Assembly (NCBI GenBank): GCA_947095585.1
Contig: OX352762.1
Span: 114,668,930-114,732,929, forward strand
Source of the DNA: Nephrocerus scutellatus
Lineage: Eukaryota > Arthropoda > Insecta > Diptera > Pipunculidae
DNA: 64,000 nt
Direction: 5' to 3'
Positions 21,641-33,575 of this stretch are shown here, piece after piece. The position numbers and the translations under genes are program-made. How positions within the stretch are numbered: the stretch's first letter is position 1; each line of letters starts with the position of its first letter. A model generated the notes under the pieces. That model made no database searches, was not told the origin of the DNA, and saw only the letters and a program-made list of their open reading frames with translations.

Positions 21641-23529
21641 ACTATTTTACGTTAGTTCTTTTTCATTTTATAAATAAATTTAAATGGATTGAAAGTAAAC
21701 TTTAAGACATGGCGTTAAGAAATTGAACTATGACGATGTGAAATAGAAAATATTAAATGGTATACAAAAACTAAAATTAAAATTTAATATGGAATATATT
21801 AACACGATGGAAGTAAAACGAAATAGCATCAAATTTATTTTGAATCTAAACTGAAGAGATCGAGTTATTATTTTGCAAAAAAAAAAGAAATAAAAGAAAA
21901 TAAAGCAATAACATGAAGTGATGTGAAATTTTATGACGTATGGAGATAAAAAAAATGATCAAACGAAATGAAATGAAACAAATGAAAACATATAAAGTGA
22001 ATTGAAATGAAACGACCTAAAATAGAATTAAATGAAATGAAACGCCATAAACTGAAATGAAATAAAAACACATTAGAAAGTGAAGCACTTAAGTAATAGG
22101 ATGATAAAAATGTGCAAACAACAACGACAAAATGTGGATGAGAGGAAAGAAGGATATGAGTGAGGAACCGTTCCTGCGTCGACATCATCACACCGTGTAA
22201 AATTATTACCACCGCACCACAATTGCGAATAAAGGACATCCGAGTGTGCACATAAATTGAGTGGAATTGCGAGTCGAGTAGCACACAAAGTGCAAAGTGT
22301 AAAGAGTCGCGCATTGCCCGTAATTTCCCATTTGGGTGGCAAAGTGGCCAAAAGCGACCGACATACACAAGCAAACACACACACACAGTTATACGAGTAC
22401 ACAGGATAACGATGCGAGTACGAGGTCCTTAAAAGCACACGGGGAGTACGTTTTTCCACTTACACAAAATTATTTTAAAGTGGCTGTCGAGTGTGCGCGG
22501 TGGCAGCAACCAACATCCGAGACGAGAGTCCTTTTTGCGTTTGACGTTCTTTGGGAAATTGTTTTCCTCGCTTATTTCATCGCTGAAAAAGACGGACTGC
22601 TGCACTTTTACCGGTCGTTGCGACTCCGATGATGAGAACGACGATGACGATGACGTTCGAATAGGACGGAGGGACCCCGGCGCCCAATGTTAGGGCGGGC
22701 TTTGTGCGGCCAAACGATAAGTTACACGATGGCGCTGCGGCTGCGGATGAGCAAAGGCATAAATTCACCTCTTCTGACAGGAGAAAAACACAAAAAAAAA
22801 CTTAAATTCCAAGCAATAAGTTTTGAGCGCGCAAAGAAGAAAAAACTTTCCCATCCGGAACAATTTCCACAGTAGGATTTTCTGAAAGGAGCACAGAACG
22901 AAACAATTGCATTTTTGGACATTTCTTTGTGGTTGCCGCAAGGGACGACGTTGGCGGAAGATGATGCGCTCGCTCTCTCGGCACAAATAGAAGGACCAAG
23001 AGCAAAGCTAACCAAGCTGTCGGTGTTGGCGTTCGTATACACTCGTACTTGCAACAAGGAAAATTCATTGTTTCCAAACATCCTTTTGCTTTGTTGTTGT
23101 TGCAGCAGTTTTTTGTTTCCATTTTTTTTTTCTTTCTTTTTATTTTAATTTTATTTTTATTTTCCGAATCCAGAGAACAACGCCATTATTTGTGGTTGGA
23201 AAGGAAGTGCTAAAGTATACATTCGCTGCAAAAAATTAAAATGTTAGAAAGGAAGAACTCTCGGTTGCAGAAAATTGAGCAATTTCCGGTTTCGCGTTTT
23301 TACCTCTGCAGATAGAAAATGAAAGCAAAAAAACAATTACACGAAATAAAAAATTTCTTAACTATTAGCAACTATAAAGGGCAATTTCGCTCAAATACTG
23401 TCAATGGCACTAATCCTTGGTATATATTTCACTTAAAAATAACTTAACGTCTTCGAATATCGTATAAATATTATTCTAGTATTATAAGTTTTGCAAATCA
23501 ATAACCCAAATTTGCACACGAGCTAAGAA
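21641..23529. other. Transposon-free stretch, possible regulatory or untranslated region
   Basis: 21640-22070 is GAAATGA-rich, an eroded continuation of the array. 22100-23150 has higher GC, CpG steps and no recognised transposon. Several overlapping open frames on both strands (e.g. 22802-23122 minus, 106 codons) have no motif. It could hold a luna 5' untranslated exon or enhancer, but nothing in the sequence proves it. Confidence 0.3.
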
Positions 23530-23830
23530 GCTTTCACCCTTTTAATGCCAGACTAAGCACAGCGTGGACGTTAATGTTTAGGGAGAGGAAAGGAGGAGAT
23601 ATGTGTGAGCTTGTGTTTTGTACCTTTGCGGATTGAAGGGATGAGAAAAAAACAGAGCTTGGCAAAGCATTCCAAATACGTGTTTAACGGCTGAAGAACG
23701 CATCTCTGAAATTACCTATACGTCCGAAGATGAGGGGTAAACTGATGAGCATTAAGAAGACCACGAGTGTTGCTTTTGAATAAATAGAAAGGTGGCATGC
23801 AATTGGCTATTTCTCTTTTTTTATATAATT
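23530..23830 (-). mobile_element. LINE C-terminal fragment (family B)
   Basis: Minus strand gives GLLMLISLPLIFGRIGNFRDAFFSR and IWNALPSSV (the 'GR..FRD.FFSRT..WN.LP' signature) followed by the tail with AACGTCCACGCTGTGCTTAG. Tandem with the copy at 23831-24480. Confidence 0.8.
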
Positions 23831-24480
23831 CCCACACGCTTATAGGGGTTCGCACCCTTATAATACTCGGCTATATGCTTGGCACAGCGTGGGCGTTAAG
23901 GAAAAGGACGAGAAAATAGTAGATATCTGTGAGCTTGTATTTTGAACGCCTGTGGATCATAGTGACGTGGGAAGACACAGCATTCCACATACGTGTTGTA
24001 CGGCTGAAGAACGCATCCCTGAACTTAACTGTACGTCCGAAGATGGGCTTAAGGGTAAACTGATGAGCATTTAGAGCGCCACGAGTATTGCGGTATTCAA
24101 GAAGAGGTGGAATGCAGCTGGCTTTTTCTCCTCAGTAGAAGAAAAGATAAAACAGAGACAAGCAGGAAACGTTCCTGTGGTGTTCAAGCGGATCTTTTGA
24201 TTTCACAACGTTTTCGTCACCGATAACTTTTATCGCGCGGTTTTAAATTCTATCTAGCTGATGCAAGGTAGTTTTAGGCGCACATGACCAGATTTGGCAA
24301 TTGAACTCAAGTTTACGGCGAATGAAAGCCATGTAGATAGTAGCCAGATCAGAGGGAGTGAAATATTTCTTATACCACGCTAGAAAAAGCTTATCGTTAA
24401 CGCACATACCGAGAATTGCGAGATTTTCAGTTTCCTCGATGCAAGTGCCATTCATGGAAAATGACATGGGGCTTAGGATT
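23831..24480 (-). mobile_element. LINE RT thumb to 3' tail (family B)
   Basis: The longest family B copy. Open frame 24467-24243 has ETENLAILGMCVNDKLFLAW, KKYFTPSDLATIYMAFIRRK and CAPKTTLHQLDRI (RT thumb, Jockey-like). Broken sequence continues through the 'FGRTVKFRDAFFSRTTRMWN' region to a tail containing AACGCCCACGCTGTGCCAAG and GTGTGGGAATTATATAAAA at 23831-23850. It adjoins the second copy head-to-tail. Confidence 0.85.
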
Positions 24481-24506
24481 CGCTAAGACGAAAGGAGGAC
24501 GACAGG

Positions 24507-24690
24507 GTGCCGTATTAAGTGGATAAGAGCATGATGGACTTCTGAGCAGGGGGTTCGTGGTTCCCAGTAACACCAATAGTTTTTTTTCACGGTGTCCCAC
24601 CTCTCGCCAATGAGTGACAAACGTTCCGAGAGTAATAACTCGTCACGGAATGCTTCTCAAATCGCTGTTAGGATCCGGCCTCAAATTGTA
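24507..24690 (+). mobile_element. tRNA-derived SINE copy, plus arm of inverted pair
   Basis: Tail of the A box region (TTAAGTGGATAAGAG), B box GGTTCGTGGTTCCCAGTAAC, then GGTGTCCCACCTCTCGCCAATG, AGTAATAACTCGTCACGGAA and GGATCCGGCCTCAAATTG, in separate blocks. The body matches the reverse complement of 24783-24972. Confidence 0.85.
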
Positions 24691-24782
24691 GATATAAAAT
24701 ATTCGGCGCGCCACACCATTGCGGTCCAAGACCTAGCTTCTCGCGACCATTTGTGTTTTGCATGTGTATTTTTGGACACAAA

Positions 24783-24972
24783 TGGAAGGGACCTACAATT
24801 GAAGGCCGGATCCGAACGGCAAATTGAGAAGCTTTCCGTGGCAAGTTATTATTACTCTAGGAACATTTGTCAGACATTCGTGAGAGGTGGGACACCTCTA
24901 AAATACTTTTTGGTGTTACTGGGATTCGAACCACGACCCTCCAGCTCAGTAGCCAATCCACTATCAAGAATT
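24783..24972 (-). mobile_element. tRNA-derived SINE copy, minus arm of inverted pair
   Basis: Minus strand: GGCTACTGAGCTGGAGGGTC, B box GTGGTTCGAATCCCAGTAAC, GGTGTCCCACCTCTCACGAA, GGATCCGGCCTTCAATTGTA. It has the best-preserved B box (GGTTCGAATCC) of the five copies. About 95 bp separate it from the plus copy. Confidence 0.87.
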
Positions 24973-26284
24973 TAATAAGACTTTGATTTCCCTTTCCACA
25001 AAAAAACCTAAATATTCGTACGTGCATAGGAAAATTGCCAAAAAACAATAGACGAACGTACCACATGATTTGCCTGAGCGCTGGCGAATTTTCTTACTGA
25101 TACCGAAATGTATATTATCGTGTCCTTTGGTTCAGCGGCTCCTGCCGAGCGAAGCACACTCATAAGCAAAAGAAAATTTCACATTTGAAATATGTAATGA
25201 AAATGATGGAGATCCCGGTGCGTAGCATTCGCGCTCCAACACCGTCTGTCTGGATATAAATTTTTTCTTGTTCCTGTTCCTGGGGCACTTTCTTATTTCT
25301 CGAGCGGGAGCATATGTGTAGCGCGTGTTATTATTATTTCCCGAATGACGATGACAAATAAATTGTTCTTCGCACTCGCTCAGAAGTGCTCTTAAGGACA
25401 CACATTTGTGCTCGCATCTTATGGTATTCAATTTATGTTCTGCTTGCTGCTGGCGCAATAAGTGCGCCAAAGGACGACTGGGGAACAAAAACCCATTTTA
25501 CTTCATAAAAAATAAATTTATTTTATTTACGAATATGTAATTATGCGTGCGTAATATCATCCATTTAGGCTTTTAGAGTCACGCACACACACAACAGGCG
25601 AAATATAAAGACAAAATGAAGCCGCGTAAGCCCCGAAATTAAAGTCAGCGGTTTGTGTGGAAAATGGGGATGTATTAACAGCTACATGGGTAGATTTGAC
25701 TGCCGGAAATGCGAGAATTTTCGAGAAGAAGACAAACAGAAAAACATACGGATACGACTTGAAAGTCGAAAGTGAGGATACATAAACAAACGGCACATTG
25801 CCCATTCATACTTATGCTACATGGGTCTCTTGTGAGACATATATTTCTACAGCCGAATAATGTACAAGAAATGAGCCATGATGATAATTAAATTTAATCG
25901 CTCGATTATTCAGAGTTAGATGAACCTATTATGTATGTAGTTTGTTTTCAGGATATTTGGGTAACTTTACATAGAGCGTGTTTACTTAATTGGGTTTTGT
26001 GAAAGTTCCAGGAAAATTTGTTAGGCTTACTTTCAGCTAATATGCATTGTTTAGAAGTTAATTTATAGAAAATATTTTGCTTTTATCTTCTGACTCATAG
26101 TACTGAGAGACTTTTTGTTTAAAATGCAGAACAATACGAATAAACGCTAATTGTCTTGTCATAAAATTCTCATCTTTAAGTGGAGCAAGAAATTTAATTA
26201 GTACCGTTTCACACAACAACAACAGACAAACCTTGCATTGCACCTTCCTATTTACATTAGGAACGTCCTTGTAGGAAAAGGGTC
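24973..26284. other. No recognised gene
   Basis: AT-rich sequence. Open frames at 25132-25488 and 25557-25805 (minus) show no known motif and are most likely chance. Confidence 0.45.
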
Positions 26285-27800
26285 TGATTAATTGTTTGGA
26301 TCGCCTCAGCCCTGGGACGAAGTTTGTGTTCCTTACAATTTATCAGTGCTGTGGCGGCAGCCCAGTTCAAGTTCAGGTCCTATTAACGCAGCTTTCGAGA
26401 CACCCCTATCTAGTTCCTCTGCAGATTCGTTGCCTGCAATTCCCTGATAACCAGGAACCCAACCGAGTTTCACTCTGTTGTGTCTGGCAAGAGATTGCAG
26501 TGTATCGTAGAAGTCCTTGACTGCTAACGAGTCCATTAAATTGGACGACAGCGCTTTTAGTGCTGCCTCAAAAGATCTGATCTGAAAAAATATATTTTAT
26601 GGTGCCCTTAATTTCTTTAATAAGATTAAGTATGGCGCAGATATCAATGGCATGGAGTTACCGTGGGACTTTTTTCCATTTTCCCATTGGTATCGAGACT
26701 TAAGTGTTTACTCCAGTTTCCATCTTCAATCCAATTGTGAACCAGACCAGACCTCTAACGTCCAGTGCCGGACCACCATTAGACCAGTTTGCACGGTCCG
26801 ATATTTTTACCTCAAATTTCCTTCCAAAACGGTATCAACTGGCCGCAATGTCGGGGATGGTGCAAAACATGTCTCTTTTGGGAATTGAATCAAAAATTCT
26901 AAGGTGTGCCACGTGGTCATCTGGTTTGTATTTATATTCTAGCAGCAAGTAAATAGCACATTTATGGGTCGTATTCCTAATAAAGATTTGTAGTATTAAA
27001 AGCTTACGACGGCTACTAATGCTGTCGTAAGGCAGGTATGCATGGCACCCGTGTTACCAAGACAGACAAGTCTTGGAAGCTTAGTTTCCGTTGTCTGTTT
27101 ATGAGCTCTCCGCTACCAAACGATGACCCCGTACGTGATAATAGGTCTCAGCATAATAGCATACGTCCAACGTATCATTTTTGGATGTAGTACCCAATTT
27201 CTGCCGTAGATGCGTCTACTGGCCCCCATTACTTTAGTTGCGCGTTCGATGGCGGACTTGATATGAGAATTCCATCCAAGCCGTTTATCAGAGATGACGC
27301 CGAGATATTTAAGATCAATGGAACAATCTACCGTGGTGCATATGATAATGATAGGTCATAGATTGACCTATCTTTGTCCACTGATGGTGATATTTCCTAG
27401 ATTTAACTGTCTTCTTTTTGTGAAAGGCATTAGAACGGTTGATGGATAATCCTTCTATCCTGCACCATTCTAAAAAGTGCAGCAAAGCACCTTGCATAAC
27501 ACTAGAAATGGTCATGCTGTTTTTACCACTAATAAGAATCGCCAAGTCTTCCGCATAACCAATTTCGATGTAGCCTGATCTGTGTAGATCGACTAGAAGA
27601 TTGTCGATGACTAGTGACCACAGAAGGGGAAAAACGAATCATTCTTGGCGACAAACCTGCGGTCACGGACACAGACACAGTAATATCTCGACTTTCAAGC
27701 ATGGCCCTTATCCATTGGTTGCTCTTGCTTTTGAGTCGTAGCCAGAGTCAATGAACACAGAGCAACTTCCTTGGATTGAAAAATTCCTTTATCTTCTTCA
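26285..27800 (-). mobile_element. Non-LTR retrotransposon with RT and RNase H (family D)
   Basis: Minus strand, 5' side at 27800. SLVIDNLLVDLHRSGY and the degenerate catalytic box IGYAEDLA (YADD changed to YAED) open it. EWCRIEGLSINRSNAF, LKYLGVISDKRLGWNSHI, RRIYGRNWVL and LRPIITYGVIVW (RT thumb) follow. Further down come an RNase H start (VWFTIGLKMETGV, where the catalytic Asp of FTDGSK is changed) and its second half MDSLAVKDFYDTLQSLARHN, VKLGWVPGYQGIAGNESAEE at 26333-26536. An RNase H after the RT points to the I/LOA/R1 group. Many stops; dead. Confidence 0.85.
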
Positions 27801-30040
27801 GTGGCATAGCCAATAAGTTTATAGAAGAAATATGTATTACATACAACATGCTCTTAACTACTAAGCTTAGGTTAGCTGAAATGTATAACGGCGCTATGAC
27901 TAATATGACTTTTTCCGATTGAAAAACTTGCGTATAAATTTAACTTTATTAATACAAATCTAATAAACTGTAATAAACAGAATTTTCCGAAAATATTTCA
28001 AAACTCATACAAAATCACCAGATTATCGTCTTTCCAATGACGATATTGTAACACCTTATCGCATTAAATCCCCATACTAAGTTCCTGATTGTTTCAAAAC
28101 TAATAACCTCACTGTAGTAAAACGATTAATTATTAACTTTTTAGCAATTTTTTAAGAATTTAAATAATTCTTTAAAACAATTTTTTAAAAGTCCTACTCA
28201 ACATCTCAAGACTTCACATAACTCGGAATTTACTTTTAAAACTAACTACGTTACTTCCTCACAAATATGAAATTATGTATACTATCAATAAATTCAAGAA
28301 ATAAACATTGTCCTTCCATGCCTAGATGTTGACTTCCCACTGTCGATTTGTTTTGAATGTTTATGTTCATACGTACCTGCTGTGACTGTAATGACAGTCT
28401 GATGATGGCGATCATCATTATAAGCATTGTCATCATTGTTGTTACTACGTGGCAGAAGGAGTTGTTCATAAATTTGAATTTTCAAATTCATATTTTAATG
28501 GAATTGGTAAAGTCGTGCTTGCTCATCGGTGATCGGTGAAGCCATTCTATGCATTGTTCAAGTAAATATCTATATGAATGCAAATTTATTCGACTGTATT
28601 GTCTGTTGTGTTCCTCCGGCTATTTTCGATTCTAAATCGAATTATTAGTTTAATTATTGGAATTTATGAATTCTTGTGCTTATTGCGATTAAACGTGACT
28701 TAAATATATATCATTGGTCAATTCGTTAATATCATTAATTTGTATAAGAGCAGGTAAACATAGAGACAGAGAGAGAGAGAGGAAGTGAAACAGAGTCTGT
28801 CAGGTAGACTAACAACAGACTATACAGTCTGCTGCCAAAATAGCTAACTACTTAGGTACGAGTGAAGTGCACGGACGTTCGACAAATTTGTTTCTTTGGT
28901 AGCCATCCAGCCTTGCAGAAATGCAAAGGCAGTAGGCGTAAAATTAATTCCATGCCATTATGTTTATATACATATTTGATATGCACAGGCGATAGTGTGC
29001 ATATATGATTGTGTGCTTTAGTCAAATTGATTGCCGAAACGGAAGTATTTATGTGCAATTTATGTGTAAATGTGAGCAACTACAGTCGAAATCAAGTGGC
29101 AGCGCAGTCAAATTTCAGTCGCCTTAGCTCTTCAAGTGGCATAAATATTGTTGATTAAATATTGACTGAATGCGTCTTTGACAGACGACGCGTAATGTCT
29201 GTGTTGACGATAACGACTCCACTGGCAGATTCATGCTATGTTTTTTGCAGATCTGCATATGAGTTGTTTGGAAAATTGAAGCTACAAGAGAGGGCAATGG
29301 GAGATACAAATTAAAGGAAAACAATTTTTACCCTCGCTAGTAATCGATTTATTTGAACAAGCAGAACGAATTGAGATTGCGATACTTACGAAGTAATATC
29401 TGGGCTGAGGGTGGAACTGAAAAGATTGTCAGCAACTGAATCGAGCAAATTGTTATTATTGTTTGCAGAAAACTCAGCCTACAACTATTTTGTTAATAGT
29501 GTATGGGCATGGCAAATATAAGTTTTTTAACCAATCGATGTTTTCATAACAAATGGAAAACCTTTATCTAATAACCGGTCAACCAACTACTGAATCCATA
29601 GGACATATAAAACAGTTAAGAGAAAATTACGGCAACTTCGGAAGAGTTGAAGAGAATTATATTACATAGTTAAAAACCACAAAGAAACAACAGGGTGACT
29701 GACAAAAGGCTTATGAAAGAATATAGTTTTGCAAAAGATCTCTACTTAAAACAAAGGGTTCTTCATTTGAAGCGCCCACTTTTGTTCTTATCTTGTAATT
29801 GTGATAACAAAAAAACATATTTCAGGTTAAAGTACCATCGATGGTACTAATTATGGAACGCAAAATCACGGAAACTTCGTCCCCCACGAAACGCTTGCAC
29901 GCGTTAATGCGCTGAATTCAATATTTCATAACTTTTTCGCATAAATCAGGCGAAATGCTGGCCATTTCACGTTCGCTGTTGCTCCTGAGATCCTTTAAAG
30001 GCTTTGGCTTACAGGCATAGACCGTGGACTTGACATAGTC
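27801..30040. other. No recognised gene
   Basis: AT-rich, with a GA-rich microsatellite (GAGAGAGAG) near 28765-28782 and a GAT/CAT patch near 28395-28440. No transposon or coding motif recognised. Confidence 0.5.
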
Positions 30041-31080
30041 TTAAAGGCTCGGGATTAGATGGTATCCCAGCGGAGCTAGTTAAATCATGAGTCCCCGAAA
30101 TACACCAATCAATTTATGAACTAATAGTGCAAGAATGGGAGGAAGAAGCGGTGCCAAAATATCACAACATGCTGCAATTATCGTGGTATAACGTTATAGA
30201 GTACCGCATATACGATTTTCTCCTATACCTTCAAGACAGGATAGTCCCATACGCTCAAGTCCATACCAGATTTACACCCTTAGGTAGGTGATGAAAAAAT
30301 GTCGGGAGTTTCTAAATCCACTACGCCATCTTTTTACAGACTTCGAAGCCTTCTAAATCAGCATAGCCAGAGTATATCTTTACCAAGCCATGAGAGAATT
30401 CGGTATCCAAAATAACCTGACACGGCTTTGTAGGTTGACCATGACCAATGTTATAAGCCAAGTAGAAATATCCAGATCACTATAAAGACCATTGAACATC
30501 TATAACGGCCTCCAACAAGGGGATGGACTGGCCTGCGTAACATGGCTTTGGAGAAAGTGATCCGAAACTCTGACGTAACGGCGAGAGGAACAAACCCTAG
30601 AAATCCATTTATATACTGGCTAACGCAGACAACTTTGACATCGTTGGTAAAAACTCAAGAGCTGTACAGGAAGCTTTCACCCAGATCGAGTGGGCGGCAC
30701 CAAATCTGGGGCGGGCTGCATATAAAAGAGAGAGAGAGAAATGTTTAACGGAGAATTGTTGGCCCCGTATGTAAGGAATGGACGATTCCGGAGACTATAA
30801 GGATGAGATATACGAGCGTTACTGCGATGTCGACATCGTGAAGAGAATTAAGCACGGTAGGCTCCGGTGGGCAGCTCGCATGAGCGAAGACGATCATCCT
30901 CGGAAAGTCATTTGCGGTAGGATTAATGGTTGAGAGAAGCTAGGCCTTGGATCGCATTGCCTGTCGCGCCAAATATTATTAATAAACTGGATGACATCGG
31001 CTAGAAATTAGGACCGATGGAGAGATATTTTGCGGGAGACCTGGTATGGTCCTTAGAGCTAAATATGATGATGACAAAGA
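30041..31080 (+). mobile_element. Non-LTR retrotransposon, RT through 3' tail (family A)
   Basis: Frame-broken but collinear with a LINE ORF: GLDGIPAELVKS, IYELIVQEWEEEAVPK, LYLQDRIVPYAQ, LYQAMREFGIQNNLTRLCRL, QQGDGLACV, ALEKVIRNSDVTARGT, then DDELYERYCDVDIVKRI-like and RLRWAARMSEDDHPRKVI, a C-terminal 'RWAGH..R' type motif. It ends at about 31080 with an AAATATGATGATGA tail. It shows the order missing from the 106-493 and 10105-11275 copies. Confidence 0.85.
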
Positions 31081-33420
31081 AACTCTAGGAGCCAGGATTA
31101 ACTCACCATGCATTGTAAAAGGTTGTTAATAGATGCGTTGAACTTTCCGCCAGTTAAAGGCTTATGGCGGCCTAATTGACTGTATTGTTAAAAATGTTTT
31201 TACAGCCCATACCCGTTCAGTCAAAGTCCCAGTTTAAAACTTGGTCTTAAATCACCGCTTAATTCTAGTAATTCTCTAGTTCAGTCTTAAGTTTGCACTT
31301 TGATACTTGATACCGTTTAGAGGAAACACTCACATTAAAAATCCGACAGGTTTATGAATATGTATCTTCATCAACACAAACATATTTCAAACACACAATC
31401 ATGCTGGTGCATTGACACGCGTATTAAGCTGAAAATATTGGACTCGACAAAAGAAAATCTCAAGCAACGATAGAAAACAGATCCTATAAAAAAACGCCAC
31501 AAGGGAAAATCCCCACTCGATCATAATGTAGGGGTGCATAGTGCATTATTGCTCGTCAATTGTCTATGGTGTTTATATATCAATTTAACTCCATACTTGA
31601 ACCATGAAAATGTGCTCACAGCGACAATGATAACAGCCTCCCAAGCCCACCGCTCCAACATCACTACGTGTAAAGTGGAATACAGTCTCCCATAAAAATG
31701 AAATCAAATCTTCGGACGTAACTAAAAGTTTCCTGATATAATAAACGATGGCACGAGATAGGCGAAGGGCACGCACTACTTCAAATAGTGAAAGGAGTTT
31801 CCAACCGCGATGCACTTAAAGTTTAACACACACCACAGCGAACCAGTGCATAAATAGTCCCCGTGTCAACATATAATCGCACATTGTCAGAAGCGTGTGG
31901 TGGTGGGATAGGAGTTGCTTCCTTATCCCCTGGTGACTTGAAAATGTCAACGATAAACCTCCGCGTCGCCCGTTTCTAATGCAGCTCAGATGGTCCATCG
32001 ACCATTCTCAGTTTCCCTGATAATGTGGTTCTTGCAAAGACTTATTAAACTGTGTGTGTGTTGTTGTTGTTGTTGTTGTTGTTATTGTTGCGGTGGTGGT
32101 GTTCGCCATCGCTTCAAGTGCGCGCTTATGATTCGCAAATACCGACAGTGAACTACCAGACTATAGTCAAGTCACTAGAAACTTTGACACTTATATGCTA
32201 CAAGAATACGTCGCTAGCAGTTGCTTTGTTTTCCACAACTAGAAGTAGTAAGAAGTATTTGTTTTCCTATCGTGCTTAACCGTTCTTTCTGTTTTTAATC
32301 GCTACTAATATCTGTCGTCGGGATGCCCTATAAGAACAACAACTTGTGCATCGCGTCCTCCTATGTATGACAACCGCGCTAGTCGCGCCGCAAATATGGC
32401 ACTTGATATTATTTTTCATTACTATGCGCTCGGGCTGCACCACCACCATTTGAATCGCGCCTCCTTAGCTCGCCCGCCCCTACACAGAAATGTTTCCCAG
32501 AAGAAAATTGCAATTTATTAACTCTTCTCAGCTAGAGCGAACTTGACTCGTCGCCATCACACCAATTCGAGTAAATGGAAGCCATTGTTTGTATGGTTTG
32601 GGGGTTCTTTGCGTCTGTCCACGCGTAGTTGAACTGCAGAGCTATCTGACTGTGGAGAACAAACGAGAAGACTGTCAAGACGACACCGACGACGACGACG
32701 ACAACGATGATGACGATGATAATAATAACAATAATGATGCAGGTCATGCTGTTGTTGTTAGTATTGTTATCGGTTTGCTTAGGATACCATCATCATACAA
32801 ATACCAGTTCATCGTCACCACACTGTACACAAGATCAACAACAACAACAACAACACAACAGCATGGGAATGGACTCGGTGCAAAGTGTACACTGAGGTCG
32901 TTTAGCTGTTTGTCCATGGCGGTTGACTGAGGCGACAATATTAATTGAGATTAAATTTCATTCGACTTGAGGATATTTGATGGCGGCCAGGATGACAGTG
33001 TAGAACGTATTTGTTATATTATATACCATGCACACATGTACACATATTTTAAGTGATTTAGATACTGTCTCTTCTCTAGTGACATTGCAGTGGCAAAAAT
33101 TAAAAACCGCCTTTTCCTGTGTATAAGATTTGCGGCGAAAAAAATCGGCAATATTAAGGAGTCGAGAGGTAAATGAGCCGAATTACGTATTAGTAGATGG
33201 ATTTAAATGGACGAAGCTGAAACTGCACCTAAATAGCTACGATAAAGCTTCTGGAATTGATTGAAATTAACGTCTTCCCTTCAAAATCTGCATTAAGTTT
33301 CGGCTAGACCAAAGTAAGTCTATCATTTACAATTATTGTTGATAAATAAAAGGCCACATTTTTACAAAACTACAAATTTGGTAATTGAAAAGATATTAAA
33401 CTAATTGTTAAGTAATAAAA
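31081..33420. other. Noncoding with triplet repeats
   Basis: Contains (GTT)n at 32058-32090, (GAC/GAT)n at 32685-32740 and (CAA)n at 32836-32855, plus moderately GC-rich sequence at 31600-32940. Open frames here (e.g. 32589-32930) are driven by the triplet repeats. No transposon recognised between 31400 and 33400; function unknown. Confidence 0.4.
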
Positions 33421-33575
33421 CACTCACAAAATTTCAGCTCCCTAGGTCACATGGAAGTTGGTTAAAAAGGACATCAAAGAACCCGAAAAAAAATTCAACC
33501 CATCACACGCGCCACACGCGTCATACTCGGTATATAAAAAATGATTTTTTGGACAAAATTTCAGCTCTCTAGATC
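33421..33575 (+). repeat. Satellite-like element, left part (split by LINE)
   Basis: Two partial monomers: CAAAATTTCAGCTCCCTAGG...GTTGGTTAAAAAGGACATC...CACACGCGTCATACTCGG, then CAAAATTTCAGCTCTCTAG. The second monomer is cut by the LINE at about 33576 and resumes at 34571. Confidence 0.75.

Noticed and set aside
22802..23122. 106-codon minus-strand frame with a hydrophobic stretch near its start
   Set aside because: No family motif, no splice context, overlaps other frames on both strands.
25132..25488. 118-codon minus-strand frame
   Set aside because: No motif or supporting splice signals; likely chance.
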